From Chlorophyllum brunneum (taxonomy: Eukaryota; Basidiomycota; Agaricomycetes; Agaricales; Agaricaceae): a DNA stretch of 64,000 nucleotides. Below the pieces are notes generated by a model. It did not search any database, was not told the DNA's origin, and saw only the letters and a list, made by a program, of their open reading frames with translations. Of the stretch, positions 42,960-53,551 are shown piece by piece. Every line of letters begins with the position of its first letter. The stretch's first letter is position 1. The DNA lies in assembly GCA_963576785.1 (NCBI GenBank), contig OY756142.1, positions 1,860,001 through 1,924,000 on the forward strand, in the 5' to 3' direction. The position numbers and the translations under genes were made by a program.

Positions 42960-43640
42960 GAGGGGAGAGAGACAATACTGGAGGTATTAGTCTAATAATA
43001 CTGTTAAGTATAAGACTAAGGATAAGAGTATAGTCCTTATAAAATGGTAGACCAGATGGATAGAGGACCTTGGCTTCAACTTGTATACTATGCTCCTCCA
43101 GGTATTGCAGTAGTCTTCACTTAGATAATCTCTTACTACTAGGATAAAGGTCAAATGTGGATAATGGACAAGTGGAAGGATTACTTATATAGTAGAAAAT
43201 GGTAGAAAGAGATAGCCAGAGACTAAGTAGATTATCAGACTACTGAATACAAGTATACCAAAGACTACTTATATACTAGTAGTAGAAAAGTATCAGAAAG
43301 TCAATGGACTAGATAACAGAGTAACTAGATGGAAAAAGGTAAGAAAGACATCATATGATATCAGTAACAGGAACATGATGTGATAACACAACAGATGATA
43401 CTAAAGAATGGAATAATAGAGGTAAAAGGGAATTAGAACATAAAAGGAAACAGGATGAACAAAAGCAGATAGAAACAAATATAGGAAAGGTTGGTTGATA
43501 GGTCCAGAACAAAGATAAGTATAATCCATAAGGGATCCTCTGTGTAAGCTAAAGACCTGAACTAAGGTAGAATTGTGTCTATATACAGGTATGCAAGTTA
43601 CCAGTTGTAACAAAGGGTATATAAAGGATTGAAAATTTTT
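42960..43640. other. AT-rich sequence upstream of gypsy-B gag (probable leader and 5' LTR)
   Basis: About 680 bp of AT-rich sequence without ORFs, immediately 5' of gypsy-B gag on the minus strand. The position suggests the leader and 5' LTR. I found no second copy in the window and so cannot set LTR ends. Confidence 0.4.
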
Positions 43641-44810
43641 ATACTTTTAGTAATAACTATTCCTATGTATTCAGGGATTTGAATGAAATTGTTTTATTGA
43701 CAGAGTACTGGCCAGTGCAGTGAATGAAGAGTAATGTCAGGATAGAGAGTAAGGTAGTTAGGCCTAAAGACCTTTGCCCTTCTGAGCTTGCAAAAATTGA
43801 TGCAAATCTTGCTGGCATTCAAAATATATTGGCCATTGGGTCCTCAGTCTATTTTCTTTCACCAAATGTAACAAGTATATATACAAATAGAGCTAGTGGG
43901 AGAAGGAAGACAGATAGCCATTTAAAGGTCTAGCTATTACCTAATCCCTACAATAAAGTTAGTGCAAGAGTTGTTTGTCTTGAGAGTGGATATAGAGATG
44001 CAAGCTATCCTATAGGATTAATACCAGGAACAACCTAAATAACCAGAAAGTAAAATCAGTGAGCACCATATTCAATTCATTTACTCACAAAACACCTTTG
44101 TTCAATTGTAAACATTGGCTGAGAAGGTATATGAGACCCTTTAGCTTGTACACCCTTTAAGTTACTGTTATCAGTATTCCTTTAGAATCTTCTTTGGGAA
44201 TGCTTAGGTACTGATCTACCTGTAGGCTTAGGTTTAGGAGGACAGCCACATTTCTATTTTATAGGTAGTTGTAAAATATGATTTGTAGTTGTTTTTACAG
44301 ACAGAGTATTTGGCATTGATATGAGGAATACTCCTCTATTTTGATAGACTGTTCTCAGCTGTGTATTGCCACTAGGATAACCTGTATGCACTGATTATCA
44401 GTAGGTTTACCTACAAACCTGAGTAGCCATGATTCATGCACCAACAATGCCTGCTGGTGTAGTGGACCCAGAATTAGTGGCAATAGCAAGGGTGAAGCAG
44501 CTGAGATAAAACAAAAAATTAGAATAGTCCCCAACTGAGTGGCAATCAGCAAAGAACTCCAAATTAAATTAAGGATTTACGAAGCCATACCTCATAGAAG
44601 CATCCTCAACATCATCAAGTGATGTAGGCATTGTGCCAGATAAGCCATGGCCAAGGGGGGAGGTATGATATGTGGACTCCATTAGATATTCGCATGCATA
44701 CGTGTTACCTTGCATTGCACTGAGCGGAGTAATTACACAAAGGTGCCGGTGAAGGGTGAAAAGAAAAAAGGAAGGTAAGGTTATGTCATGGTACACTGAT
44801 GTAAGCAAGA
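43641..44810 (-). pseudogene. Unidentified decayed coding sequence with an AT-hook-like remnant
   Basis: The minus strand reads for about 380 codons with stops nearly all at TAG/TGA/TAA and otherwise protein-like composition: TSLDDVEDASMRYGFVNP, LEFFADCHSVGDYSNFLFYLSC, TTTNHILQLPIK, stop, KCGCPPKPKPTGRSVPK. The two Cys in KCGCPPKPK are TGT codons, one C-to-T step from CGT, which would give an AT-hook core. The family is unknown to me; a transposon protein is likely because it borders the island and shows the same stop pattern. The small plus-strand frame at 43724-43933 has no support. Confidence 0.35.
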
Positions 44811-46003
44811 AATTAGCTAAGAAATTCAGTATTCAGTATTCAGTATTCTCCAACAGCACCCATAAGCCGCCACAGAACATGAAGTTTAAACTCTTGTTTT
44901 GGTTCGGTCAAGTGACATGCTTACTGATAAGCATAATTATGCTTGTGGGGGGGGCCAGCACCAATTTGCTGCTTCTAAGTGCCGTGTGCTGAGCAACAAA
45001 TGACACCGTGGGACGCCGGGAAGCCTGTACTCGTGACTCTGTCGTGGGATACGAAGGGAGAGATAATTGGAGCGCCACACTGACGGACGTTGGGGCTTTA
45101 ACGTGCAACCCTGGAGGAGAGTTTGGATAATGCTGGCACACTGGCATAGATTAACATCACCTGGTTCTCGTATGAGATCCCGAATGTTCTATGTCTAGCT
45201 TGGTGAGTAGGAGTTTACATCACAGGAACTTCGTTGCAGCTATACAGCATGGTGAAATTATCACGCATTACATGACCTCCGATTACTGGGCTCTTGTAGG
45301 AGCCCTAGAGAAAGGTGCCAAGTGAACTTTCAGGCCAAGCATATGAGGACATCTAGGATGATGTCTTTAAGAACATGGGTAGCATCTAAATAATCTGGAG
45401 GAATCCAACAGGTCATCAGTGTCTTCTTTGATTTCTTGTCAGTAGTATGATCCCGTGACGTCATTGCCCTAGTTGAATATGCCGGTACCGAAACAGGGGT
45501 GAAAGCGAGGGTCGTGCCATCTATTCGAGAACATTCATCGTGAATCCATGAACCCGTACGTTGATACCATTGCTGTCAAATACACTAAAGAGCCACAAGA
45601 GAGGAAGCCACAAGAGAGAGAGAGAGAGAAACTACAAATACAGGTCTCACTATGCGTGTGTGGAGACGGGCCGTGTATGCGAAATAAAACATCGGGAGGG
45701 GTATTGCGATTATATGCCTGAGAATCGTGTGTGTCTGCGAAAAGGTGAAAGGGGCGATAACGTTACAACGAAGAGGGGGGGGAGGGGCAATGCTCGGGAA
45801 TTCAAGTGAGAAGCAAATGTCTGTGCCACGCTTCAGATTTAAGAGTCTATAGGGAAGAATGTAGGGCCGTCGTATGCAAATTGAGTGAATAGCACTTGAG
45901 GGAGTGCCCTGAGGACGCGAAACGTATGCACGTCGAGTGGACAGCGTGGAGGTGCGAGGTGAACGTGTGCGGTGTGATAACTTATATTGTACGCTATAGA
46001 AGA
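44811..46003. other. Intergenic region, no gene seen
   Basis: About 1.2 kb at the right edge of the transposon island, where base composition returns to host level. It holds a short tandem repeat (attcagt repeated three times, about 44827-44848), and a purine repeat (gagagagagagaga near 45617). The minus-strand open frame overlapping it (45585-46256) has no recognisable content and overlaps the BTB gene's last exon in a different frame. Confidence 0.6.
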
Positions 46004-47139
46004 TTAATACCATGTGCGAATAAAGGAATTGAAACAACCGACCTTTACAACCGACCACTGGACAACCAGGTTTCTTATTCTGTCTCTCAATGCCTGCTGA
46101 CACTGCTCGCAGGTCAAGTGATCTGCTAAGGGTCGTAGTGCAGATTCCATCGTGCTCGTGGACAGGTCTGTTTACATCAGTTAAGGAATACCTGAAGAAT
46201 AACATGACATACCGGGTCTGGCATCCCACGCGAGGTACGCAGATGCCAATGCCCAAGCACGGGTGAGTTTTTTCTGTTCATTGAAATCGCACCACGGTGT
46301 AGGCGCATGAGGGTGTGGTGGTGGAAGTAACACCCGCTTTAGTGCGTCGGAACGTCCGAAATGAAGGAAAAACAGCCGTTTCAAGTATACGGGGCCTATG
46401 CGCTCTGCCATTTCGTCGGTAAGCGTGGGGAGAGGAAATGACAGCAAATGTGAAGACGTGGCTACGGCAAGATCATAGAGGTCAAATGACGCCGCAAGTG
46501 CATATAGTTCCAGTGGAAAGAGGGGGGCATGGGAAAGTAACAAAGTATAAGTGGGTGTCGAGGGGACGATGATGAGTTTTGGGGATATACCGTAAGTCGG
46601 GAGATGGTTGACAGCGGTGACAAGGGTGGGGAATGGTGGGGAATAATGGGCACACGACATATCATATATTACATGGAGGATCACGTTGAGGACAGTGGAG
46701 TGCTCAGGGACGGAGAGCATAGGATCTTGGTCTTGTGCGGGCCCTGGGTCTGGGGGAAGGAGATTGTTGAAGCTGGTGGAGGAGGAGGCGAGGAGTACAG
46801 AGGCATGTACATAGAAGAACACGCCATCGGACGCGAGAAGCACGGTATCGGGGGGAAGTTGGTTGAGCTGGGCACCGGGATAGAAAGTGGTGGAGATGGA
46901 AACGAGTGTGGTGCCCTCGGTGGAGAGATCTGTGACGGGTGTGCCGTCGTGGGATTGCTAATGGCGTGTCAGCATACATGGGGAGGAACAGGCTGGAGAC
47001 GCACCGGGGGGGTTGGAACCTGGAGACCGCCAGAGTGGAGGACGGCCGTCTCGGTGGACTTTTGGGTGAAGGCGAGGTCGAGAGGGTCAGCGACGAACTG
47101 AAGGACAGAGTCCCAGTCTGTGGGCGGGGAGTGTGCCAT
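46004..47139 (-). CDS. BTB/POZ domain protein
   Basis: Starts MAHSPPTDWDSVLQFVADPLDLAFTQ at 47139. After an intron of about 50 bp (47010-46961) comes a BTB-type core: PDTVLLASDGVFFYVHASVLLASSSTSFNNLLP, then EHSTVLNVILHVIYDM, LVTAVNHLPTYGI, LLLSHAPLFPLELYALAASFDLYDLAVATSSHLL. A second intron (about 46215-46171) joins AWDARP to DLSTSTMESALRPLADHLTCEQCQQALRDRIRNLVVQWSVVK, the usual end of this class in mushrooms. The stop is TAA at 46004-46006. BTB domains mediate protein-protein contacts, often with cullin-3; no partner can be inferred here. It is the first host gene right of the transposon island. Confidence 0.85.
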
Positions 47140-47411
47140 GGGAGGAGGATGGAGAAGAGGTTGTGGAGCGAGATGCAGAATATTCATTACTGATCGGCGA
47201 CAAACTATCTCGTAATCTTATCCAGCTATTCTGGGGTCCACCCCATTACCAGCGCCTACTGCGGCATCCATCTCACTCCATCTGCGTTGCCATCCCACTA
47301 GACGCCCTGTTGTCCTACCGCCGGCACTCATTTAGCACTCCGCCTCTTCCGCGCAATCATGATCGTCCGTCACACATATAAACCTTGTCTTCTCCGATAA
47401 GGGTCTAGGCT

Positions 47412-49557
47412 CTAGGCCCCGATCTCCTTCCGTGTGAGCTTGGCGCCTTTTCTCTCGTAGATTTCCTCCCGTTTTCCAAACTTGGAGTCATGCAGTTCCT
47501 GAGAAGATAAACATCAGCAATGACGTCGCCCCTTGTGAATATCATATCTTGCCATATTTGCCACTCGTTTCGCTCTGGAGACTCTGTTCAGTTGCTCCAG
47601 TACTTTCCCCTCTGGGACCTCCATTTCCTCGAGCTTCGTTTCTGCGTTACCTGTTTAAGGACTGGTCGGACCAGATCGCTTACAAACTCACTAATTCGGT
47701 TCTCGATGCTGAGAATCCGCTCCTCGTCCCGCTCTGTCACGAAACTAACAGCAACACCTCCTCTGCCAGCACGAGCCGTTCGGCCCACTCTATGTGTATA
47801 CTCCTCTGGTTCGCTCGGAAGATCCCAATTAATAACCATCGCAACATCCTCAATATCCAAGCCACGCGCACCAACGTCAGTCGACACTAGAACGGGGACG
47901 ACAAACGCCTTAAACAACGACAACGACGACAATCGTTCTCGTTGTGTCAGTCGCGAATGAAGTGCCGTACTCCGGATCGACAATGTCTTGAGTAGGATTG
48001 TGAGGTATGCAGCCGTACGTGGCTTCGCGCAAAAGATGATCGTCGGTGGTGGTTGCTCCAACTCGTCTGTATCTTTCTCCTTTGCCCGTGGCTGATGCTG
48101 CATTCTCCTGGCGTTCTTGATCGGTTCTGGTGGTACGCGTCGGAGATGTAGTGTCGATTCCGGTGGGTTACAGAGCATGTGAAAGAGGTATGTTTCTCTC
48201 ACATGGGAAGGTATGAGAATGTAATACTGCTTCAGTGTTGAAACCGTTTCCACCCTAAGGGCCGTCGGTTAGCTGAACTCCGAGAGAATTTTGGGGTGAG
48301 GGGTCAAACTCACCCTTCGGTCATGCGATGAACGAAAGGCTTCTGCTTTCCAGGTTTGGATGGGGCATTTGCCACGGCATCAATAGAAGACGTCCAAGTA
48401 GCGGTGAATAAGCATGTCTGCCTGTCTTTAGGGAGGATATCGAACAGATAGGATAGTTCCGGTGCGAACGTCGGAGTGAGAAGTCTGTCCGCTTCATCAA
48501 GTACCTACAAGGGAGATCAGTGAGGGTGTGTCTAAAGGAACGATAAAGCTCAATACACACAAGAAACTTGACTCTTGACAAATCCCAATCCCCGCTTGTG
48601 CTGCGCATGTGATCGACAATCCGACCGGGAGTAGCGATGACAACATGGGGTCGATTATCAAGCTCCAAAGCTTGTGCCATCATATCCATCCCACCAACCA
48701 CTACTGCCGTCCGAACATTCAGCGCAGCGCCAAGAACGGCAAATTGTTCTGAAATTTGGAAAGCCAGTTCTCTGTATGGTGGTAGAATCAGAAACTAGAT
48801 TGAGTGTAAAATAAAGCCTTACGTGCCGAGTTGGTGTCAGGACGAGGCTGTAGATACCGTATGGATCTACGGATAGTCTTTGAAGAATTGGAAGAGCAAA
48901 AGCAATTGTCTTGCCAGACCCTGTTTTGGCGTTACCAATACAATCTCTACCTGTCATCGAATTCACATTCAGTCCTCCGTGGATGATGGAAATCCTCGCA
49001 CCTGTAAGCAGGGGAGGTATACAAGCCATCTGGACCTCTGTAGGCACTCTTATTGACATGCTTGCCAGGGCAGCAACCAAAGCTGGTGAAATTCCAAACG
49101 ATCCAAACGACCCCCCGTCCGTTCGAGACCTCCTACGTGCAGATTGCTGAGGCTCGGATTTCTTCTCTATTAGCGAACCTAGTCGATCCTTGACTTCAAG
49201 TGGTGGTGGACGTTTGTCTTCGTCTTGCTGACCGTCCTCATCGTTGCTGTAAACAGAACCGCCATCTTCTCCTTCTGTGTTCTCGTCGCCAATCCCGCCT
49301 CTATTTTCCTCATCCTCACCCCCATCCTCATCCCCATCCTCATCCTCAGTTCTTCCGGTTTCATCGCCCCCATCTCCATCCAATGCACCCGGTCGTTCTT
49401 GCTCTTCTTCGGAATAATCATCGTCGTCTTCTAAAGCTCGTCTTGACAGATACACGACCTTCTGTCGCTTCACGGCCCTCGCTTCACCTTCCTCTTGCCT
49501 CTTCAACAGATCGTCAACAGTAACCGCCCTCTTCTTTCCATTGGCGACAGGAGGCAT
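47412..49557 (-). CDS. dbp8: ATP-dependent RNA helicase DBP8 (DEAD-box, DDX49 type)
   Basis: A nucleolar helicase needed for 18S rRNA maturation. The N-terminus is acidic ([20 protein letters not shown] and so on). The core follows: [36 protein letters not shown] (Q motif), [17 protein letters not shown] (I), [35 protein letters not shown] (II, joined across an intron), LFTATWTSS (SAT replaced by TAT), [38 protein letters not shown], and [14 protein letters not shown] (VI). The tail reads [30 protein letters not shown], then [25 protein letters not shown], the DBP8-type end. The last intron (47499-47552) needs a GC donor. Another near 48824 joins TPTR to ELAFQ and also seems to need a non-GT donor. 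An in-frame ATG lies further upstream at 49614. Confidence 0.92.
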
Positions 49558-49754
49558 CTTCGCAGCGTATTCAAGCCCAGTCTTTGAGTAGGGTTGCGAG
49601 CCACACTCTGGCAAGCTCTGGATTGAATGCAGCAGTTCACAAGTTTTTTGATCGCGAGACTGCCTTATTTGGTTCCGAGGCCTGGACGCTAACCACTACG
49701 TAATAAAGAAGACATCGTCGGCCGACACTTCCAACCCTCTCCTTGTCGGACATC

Positions 49755-50358
49755 ATGTCCAGCACACCGTCAATGTCCATTTCGGATCTCAATGCCAAAC
49801 TCGTCACATTCGACACACCTTTAAATTATGCACAGGTCGTCGCAAGACTGGACGAAGCGGTGAATAAACAAGGTTCTGCAGGTATATTAGCAAACCTAAG
49901 AAATGCGAAAACCCGAGGCGAGATCGACCAAATCGTTGGTACCATCACGGGGTTGACGAACGATTTCCTGTGCGCATGGCATGCTCTCTTTCTCGCATAT
50001 TCTGAGTAATCCATACGTCAAACAGATACTTTCTCGACATACGACACCACATCTGGCTAAACGTTTACCACACAACCCCCACACCACAAACGGTCATCTA
50101 CACCATCGGAAATCCACTCATCGCACAGAGTATTCTCAAGCACGATCTCCGTGCGGGCTTGCATATCCCTCCACGACTCCTTGTTCAGGAGAAGCCTGAC
50201 GGGAAGGGAACACGAGTGACGTATCAGCTCCCGTCGTCTATCATGGTACTTCCTGGGAATGAGAATCTAGAGTTGAAAGAACTGGCAGAGGGGCTGGATG
50301 GAAAGTTTGAGTCGTTGGCGAGGAAAATAACCGGAATGGAGGAAGAGGGGGAGTGAAT
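49755..50358 (+). CDS. DUF302 family protein
   Basis: A small protein with one intron (about 49970-50025). Exon 1: MSSTPSMSISDLNAKLVTFDTPLNYAQVVARLDEAVNK, ending TGLTNDFL. Exon 2: YFLDIRHHIWLNVYHT, then TVIYTIGNPLIAQSILKHDLRAGLHIPPRLLVQEKPDGKGTRVTYQLPSSIMV and a helical tail, with a TGA at 50356. The block GNPLIAQSIL-HDLRAGLHIPPRLLV is the signature of DUF302 (TT1751-like), whose biochemical function is unknown. It is divergent from dbp8 with about 200 bp between starts, and converges on sua5. Confidence 0.8.
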
Positions 50359-50446
50359 TAGGTTAGGGTGTATATGAGATTGATAGCTACTTTTGAATGG
50401 TCCAAGGTCGTCTAAATTGCTCATCTACGGTTTTCTATCAAGATAG

Positions 50447-51769
50447 TTATATGAAATGAAAGTGATATCGAATACAATTAGATTGCTCACATGAATCATA
50501 ATTTATCCATCTCGACTCCCCTGCTGCCTTACGCATTCGGTTCATGACAGCAAGGCCTTCCCTCTCCTCAAGAACTTCCTCAATCAATATTAAATCCACG
50601 CCCTCCCGCTCTAATGTTAGCAGTCCATCGAATAGTCGTTGTGCCGCCACGGCTGGCTCAACAATTGGTCCCAGGGTATACTTGTGCCATTCAACACCAC
50701 CCTCTAATTTGACCAGTTCCCAGAGTTTTGAATCCGTCGGTGCCAGCACGCCAACTCTTGCCCTGGTATCGGTGGCACTGTGAAAGGTTGAGAGAAAGGA
50801 AGTAGCGGAGATAGATGTTTGCCCGGCTGGGGGCTGCATAGAAGTGTGAAGTAGTGTGACTGGCACTGAGGGCGAGTAATGTCGGTACTTCATCCCAGGG
50901 GTAGTTGGGGCCTGCTGGATGGCTTCATCGCTATAATCTCTCTGGTGCACAAGAACTCTCGGGACTATAATACTCGCGTCCTCCTTGCCATCAACCAACT
51001 CCAGCTTGAGTACGCGTTCGATGTCTTCCACAGTGATTCCACCAGGTCGTAGTATGCGAATATTCCCGTCCTCATGTAAGCCATCAACAACGGTACTTTC
51101 CAGTCCGACGTCACACGCGCCTCCATCCAAGATCAAGGGGACCTTGCCACCAAGGTCGCGAACGACATGCTCTGCCTTGGTTGGGCTGGGTTTTCCCGAT
51201 GTATTTGCGCTGGGAGCAGCTAAAGGGGCGTTTGTCATTGCGATAAGTGCACGGGCTACGGGATGCGAGGGCATGCGGACCGCAACTGATGGCTGGCCGG
51301 CTGTGATAATGTCTGGTATCAGATCCGGATTGCGGGGAAAGAGGAGAGTGAGGGCTCCGGGCCAGAAGTGTTTCATGAGAACTCGATAGGCGGGGGAAGG
51401 GGAGTATGCTTCAGGGAGGAGGGAATGAAGCATGGTGGAAGAGGACACATGAACGATGAGTGGGTTATCGGCGGGTCTGCCCTTTGTGGAGAATATTTTT
51501 GCCGAGGCGGCCGAGTTGAGAGCGAGTGCACCTAATCCATAGACTGTCTCCGTTGGGAATACGACGACATCGAGGCGGTTAAGGTGCTTGGCAGCGAGGG
51601 AGAGAGCGTCTGAGGATTCCTGGGAGGATAAGTGGGGGAGATCTTTTCCTGGAGGGAAAGTTATTTCGGCCGGGTGGCATGGTCGGAGGAGAGTTCTGGG
51701 TGGAGGAAAGTAGCGAGCACAGGCGTGGCGCAGAGTGCGCAGAACGAGCATCAAGTACGCAAACAGCAT
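50447..51769 (-). CDS. sua5: Threonylcarbamoyl-AMP synthase SUA5 (YrdC plus Sua5 domain)
   Basis: Makes threonylcarbamoyl-AMP from threonine, bicarbonate and ATP, the first step of t6A37 modification in tRNAs that read ANN codons. The YrdC domain (residues ~55-245) shows DVVVFPTETVYGLGALALN, KIFSTKGRPADNPLIVHVSS (nucleotide-binding Lys/Arg), FWPGALTLLFPRN, SVAVRMPSHPVARALI, PLAAPSANTSGKPSPTKAEHV and GLESTVVDG followed by ILRPGGIT. The linker APTTPGMKYRHYSPSVPV and the SUA5 domain (ILIEEVLEEREGLAVMNRMRKAAG) follow. The 440 residues in one exon match the long eukaryotic form. The first 25 residues are Arg-rich with few acidic residues, compatible with partial mitochondrial targeting. The last 20 residues may be outside the family core. 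Confidence 0.95.
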   Translation of the reverse strand: MLFAYLMLVLRTLRHACARYFPPPRTLLRPCHPAEITFPPGKDLPHLSSQESSDALSLAAKHLNRLDVVVFPTETVYGLGALALNSAASAKIFSTKGRPADNPLIVHVSSSTMLHSLLPEAYSPSPAYRVLMKHFWPGALTLLFPRNPDLIPDIITAGQPSVAVRMPSHPVARALIAMTNAPLAAPSANTSGKPSPTKAEHVVRDLGGKVPLILDGGACDVGLESTVVDGLHEDGNIRILRPGGITVEDIERVLKLELVDGKEDASIIVPRVLVHQRDYSDEAIQQAPTTPGMKYRHYSPSVPVTLLHTSMQPPAGQTSISATSFLSTFHSATDTRARVGVLAPTDSKLWELVKLEGGVEWHKYTLGPIVEPAVAAQRLFDGLLTLEREGVDLILIEEVLEEREGLAVMNRMRKAAGESRWINYDSCEQSNCIRYHFHFI

Positions 51770-51881
51770 CTCTCTTGTGTGCTCCTGTTTGCACCTGCAT
51801 TTTATTTGACACTATTGATCACACAGCTTGTGGGCCCTTCCCTATTGAGAAAGGAAATTTTATGTGTGCTCACATGCACAT

Positions 51882-52280
51882 TTACTCCGTGCTCTTGGGA
51901 ACATCGAGGCCAACCCGATTCGCCGTCTTTCGCACGCGTTCTTCTTCAGTCAGTGTCGTAAGTGGATTGTATCTTTCAACCAAGGTCTGCGCGCGGGTTA
52001 GCTACGCGTCCGAGAGAAATGCACTGGCAACGCGCCTGGTATCCCCTCTGCGACTTTAGGAACAGAAGGGCATTCTTGGCATCTTGCAACCCCGTTGGGC
52101 TTTTGGTGCTTCGTGACTGCTCCAATAAGGACCGAAAATTCGACACAATCGTCTGGTTCGGTTTGGTTGGTGCCTGGCGTGCCAATGAGAAAGAGACGCT
52201 CCTGGTCATCTGCAGACACTCACAGCTTTGCTGACTTCCCGCAGCAGTCCTCGATATACGTGGGCGTATTCGGAGAGCAT
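51882..52280 (-). CDS. fmc1: FMC1 family LYR protein (mitochondrial ATP synthase assembly)
   Basis: FMC1 is a small mitochondrial protein that helps assemble F1-ATPase in yeast. Three exons: MLSEYAHVYRGLLREVSKA (the LYR-type helix, YRGLLRE), then APTKPNQTIVSNFRSLLEQSRS, DAKNALLFLKSQRGYQ, and finally TLVERYNPLTTLTEEERVRKTANRVGLDVPKSTE with a TAA at 51882. The carboxy-terminal block YNPL-LT-EER-TA-RVGL is the FMC1 signature. The first intron (about 52223-52173) is GT-AG. The second (51987-52035) starts GCGCGT and is needed in that form; the nearby GT would run into a stop. It lies between the sua5 start and the RRM gene. Confidence 0.85.
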
Positions 52281-52498
52281 GGCGTGTGAAGCGTGTGAGG
52301 GCCGGGAACAATGGGAAGAGGTTGTGGGTGTGCGCAGTCACGTGGCCAGTGCGGTCATTTCTGTGTTCAGGGGGTTCCAATTTGCAGGCGAGGTGCTTGA
52401 GTGCCTCTTTGTCTCTCCCCGCAACTGTTTTCCACGGAGCCTTGTATATATATGATCCCGATACCACCACTATCCTGCCCAGTCTATCGTGCTTCATA

Positions 52499-53551
52499 AT
52501 GCGTTTTCAGTGTCCAGACACCTCGCCATCCAACTCCTTCATCCTCGTTCCCCCACCCAGTGCCGCCAAACCCCAGATGCCCAAGCTCCGCCCCCTCAGA
52601 CCGGTAACGTGCCCCACAACCCCTGCAATCCCGCGGCCATCTCATCAGTCTATATCCAGCGCAAGAAAGTCACCCAGACCCCCAAGCCCGCACCAGCATC
52701 ACCTCCTGTTCGCAGATCCTCAAGCTCTCTCCGGCGAAGGGAACAGATCCCAGGCAAGCTCAAGCGGACAGACTCTGCCTCTCTAGCGGCAAAGAAAGAG
52801 CAACGGCGAGCAAAAGCAGATAAGAAGCGCGAAGGCGCGCCCATAGCGGCGCCAAAGCGACCCTACTCGTTTGTATATGCGGGAAACGTACGTACCATGG
52901 TGCGATCTCCTTCACCTGCTGACCCCAGTCATCGACAGCTTGAGCCCACAATCACCGAAGAGCAGCTGAGGACCAGGTTTTCGCCCTGCGGCCCTATCTT
53001 CAGGATTGTTATACGATGCAGCCGCGGTCAGGTCATTAAGGTCCTTCCTGAGGGAATGCGACCAGAGATGCTCTTCGGCCCCCGGGACAGGAAGTATGCT
53101 TCAATAGAGTTCAGGCACTCCATGGCATACCTCAAGGCCCTCGAACTGAATGGACAGCTGCTTGATGGCGCAGAAATGATAGTCAGTGCTTTGCGTCGTC
53201 ATGTGTTGTGCTGACCAGGACTGATACGGACAAAAACGCACAGGTCAGCATATCTGCTGCCGATCTCCCTGAGGCGAAAGAGCCACTGTGTACTGTGTCG
53301 GATGCATCCGCGCAGTCACCCCGCAGACTTGAGAGCCCTTTCAACAGCTCGGCAAAAAATAGCCCAGATAGGTGATCGCTATTCCTGATATTTCTGTTCT
53401 TTCGTTCTTTCTGATCTGTGACAGAACGCCCAAACCGAGGTCGCCAAAAGTCAAGCTGCAGAGAGTGAGCATACCTCCAGACGGGCCAGCCACGGGAGAG
53501 GGAGATCGCTTTAGATTTCTAGGGCTATCGTTTGCGAAATGTATCATCTAG
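52499..53551 (+). CDS. RRM-domain protein, unassigned
   Basis: Spliced protein of about 270 residues. Exon 1: MRFQCPDTSPSNSFILVPPPSAAKPQMPKLRPLRP. An intron of 65 bp ends at the third AG in that stretch and gives RKKVTQTPKP, a basic region with KKEQRRAKADKKRE. The RRM runs PYSFVYAGN, LEPTITEEQLRTRFSPCGPIFRIVIRCSRG, KYASIEFRHSMAYLKALELNGQLLDGAEMIVSISA, with introns inside (about 52887-52941 and 53179-53244). The tail has Ser-Pro motifs and ends FRFLGLSFAKCII with TAG at 53549. The RNP1 equivalent is YASIEF. The target RNA is unknown. The start was chosen because a GTG-initiated longer frame upstream has no ATG. Confidence 0.75.

Noticed and set aside
43724..43933. Small plus-strand ORF in the AT-rich right border
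   Set aside because: No domain and no neighbouring exon; the opposite strand gives longer, more protein-like text over the same DNA.
4114..44800. CRISPR array, tRNA or rRNA genes
   Set aside because: I looked for regularly spaced repeats, tRNA T-arm/box B patterns and rRNA cores and saw none that hold; gttcgag near 36272 is not part of a foldable tRNA.
45585..46256. A 223-codon minus-strand open frame near the BTB gene
   Set aside because: It overlaps the BTB gene's intron and last exon in another frame, has low-complexity composition (Ser/Leu repeats from a GA-rich tract) and no recognisable domain.
51976..52497. A 173-codon minus-strand open frame
   Set aside because: It only reads through the two fmc1 introns; the family match is obtained after splicing, and the start at 52280 gives the LYR-type N-terminus.
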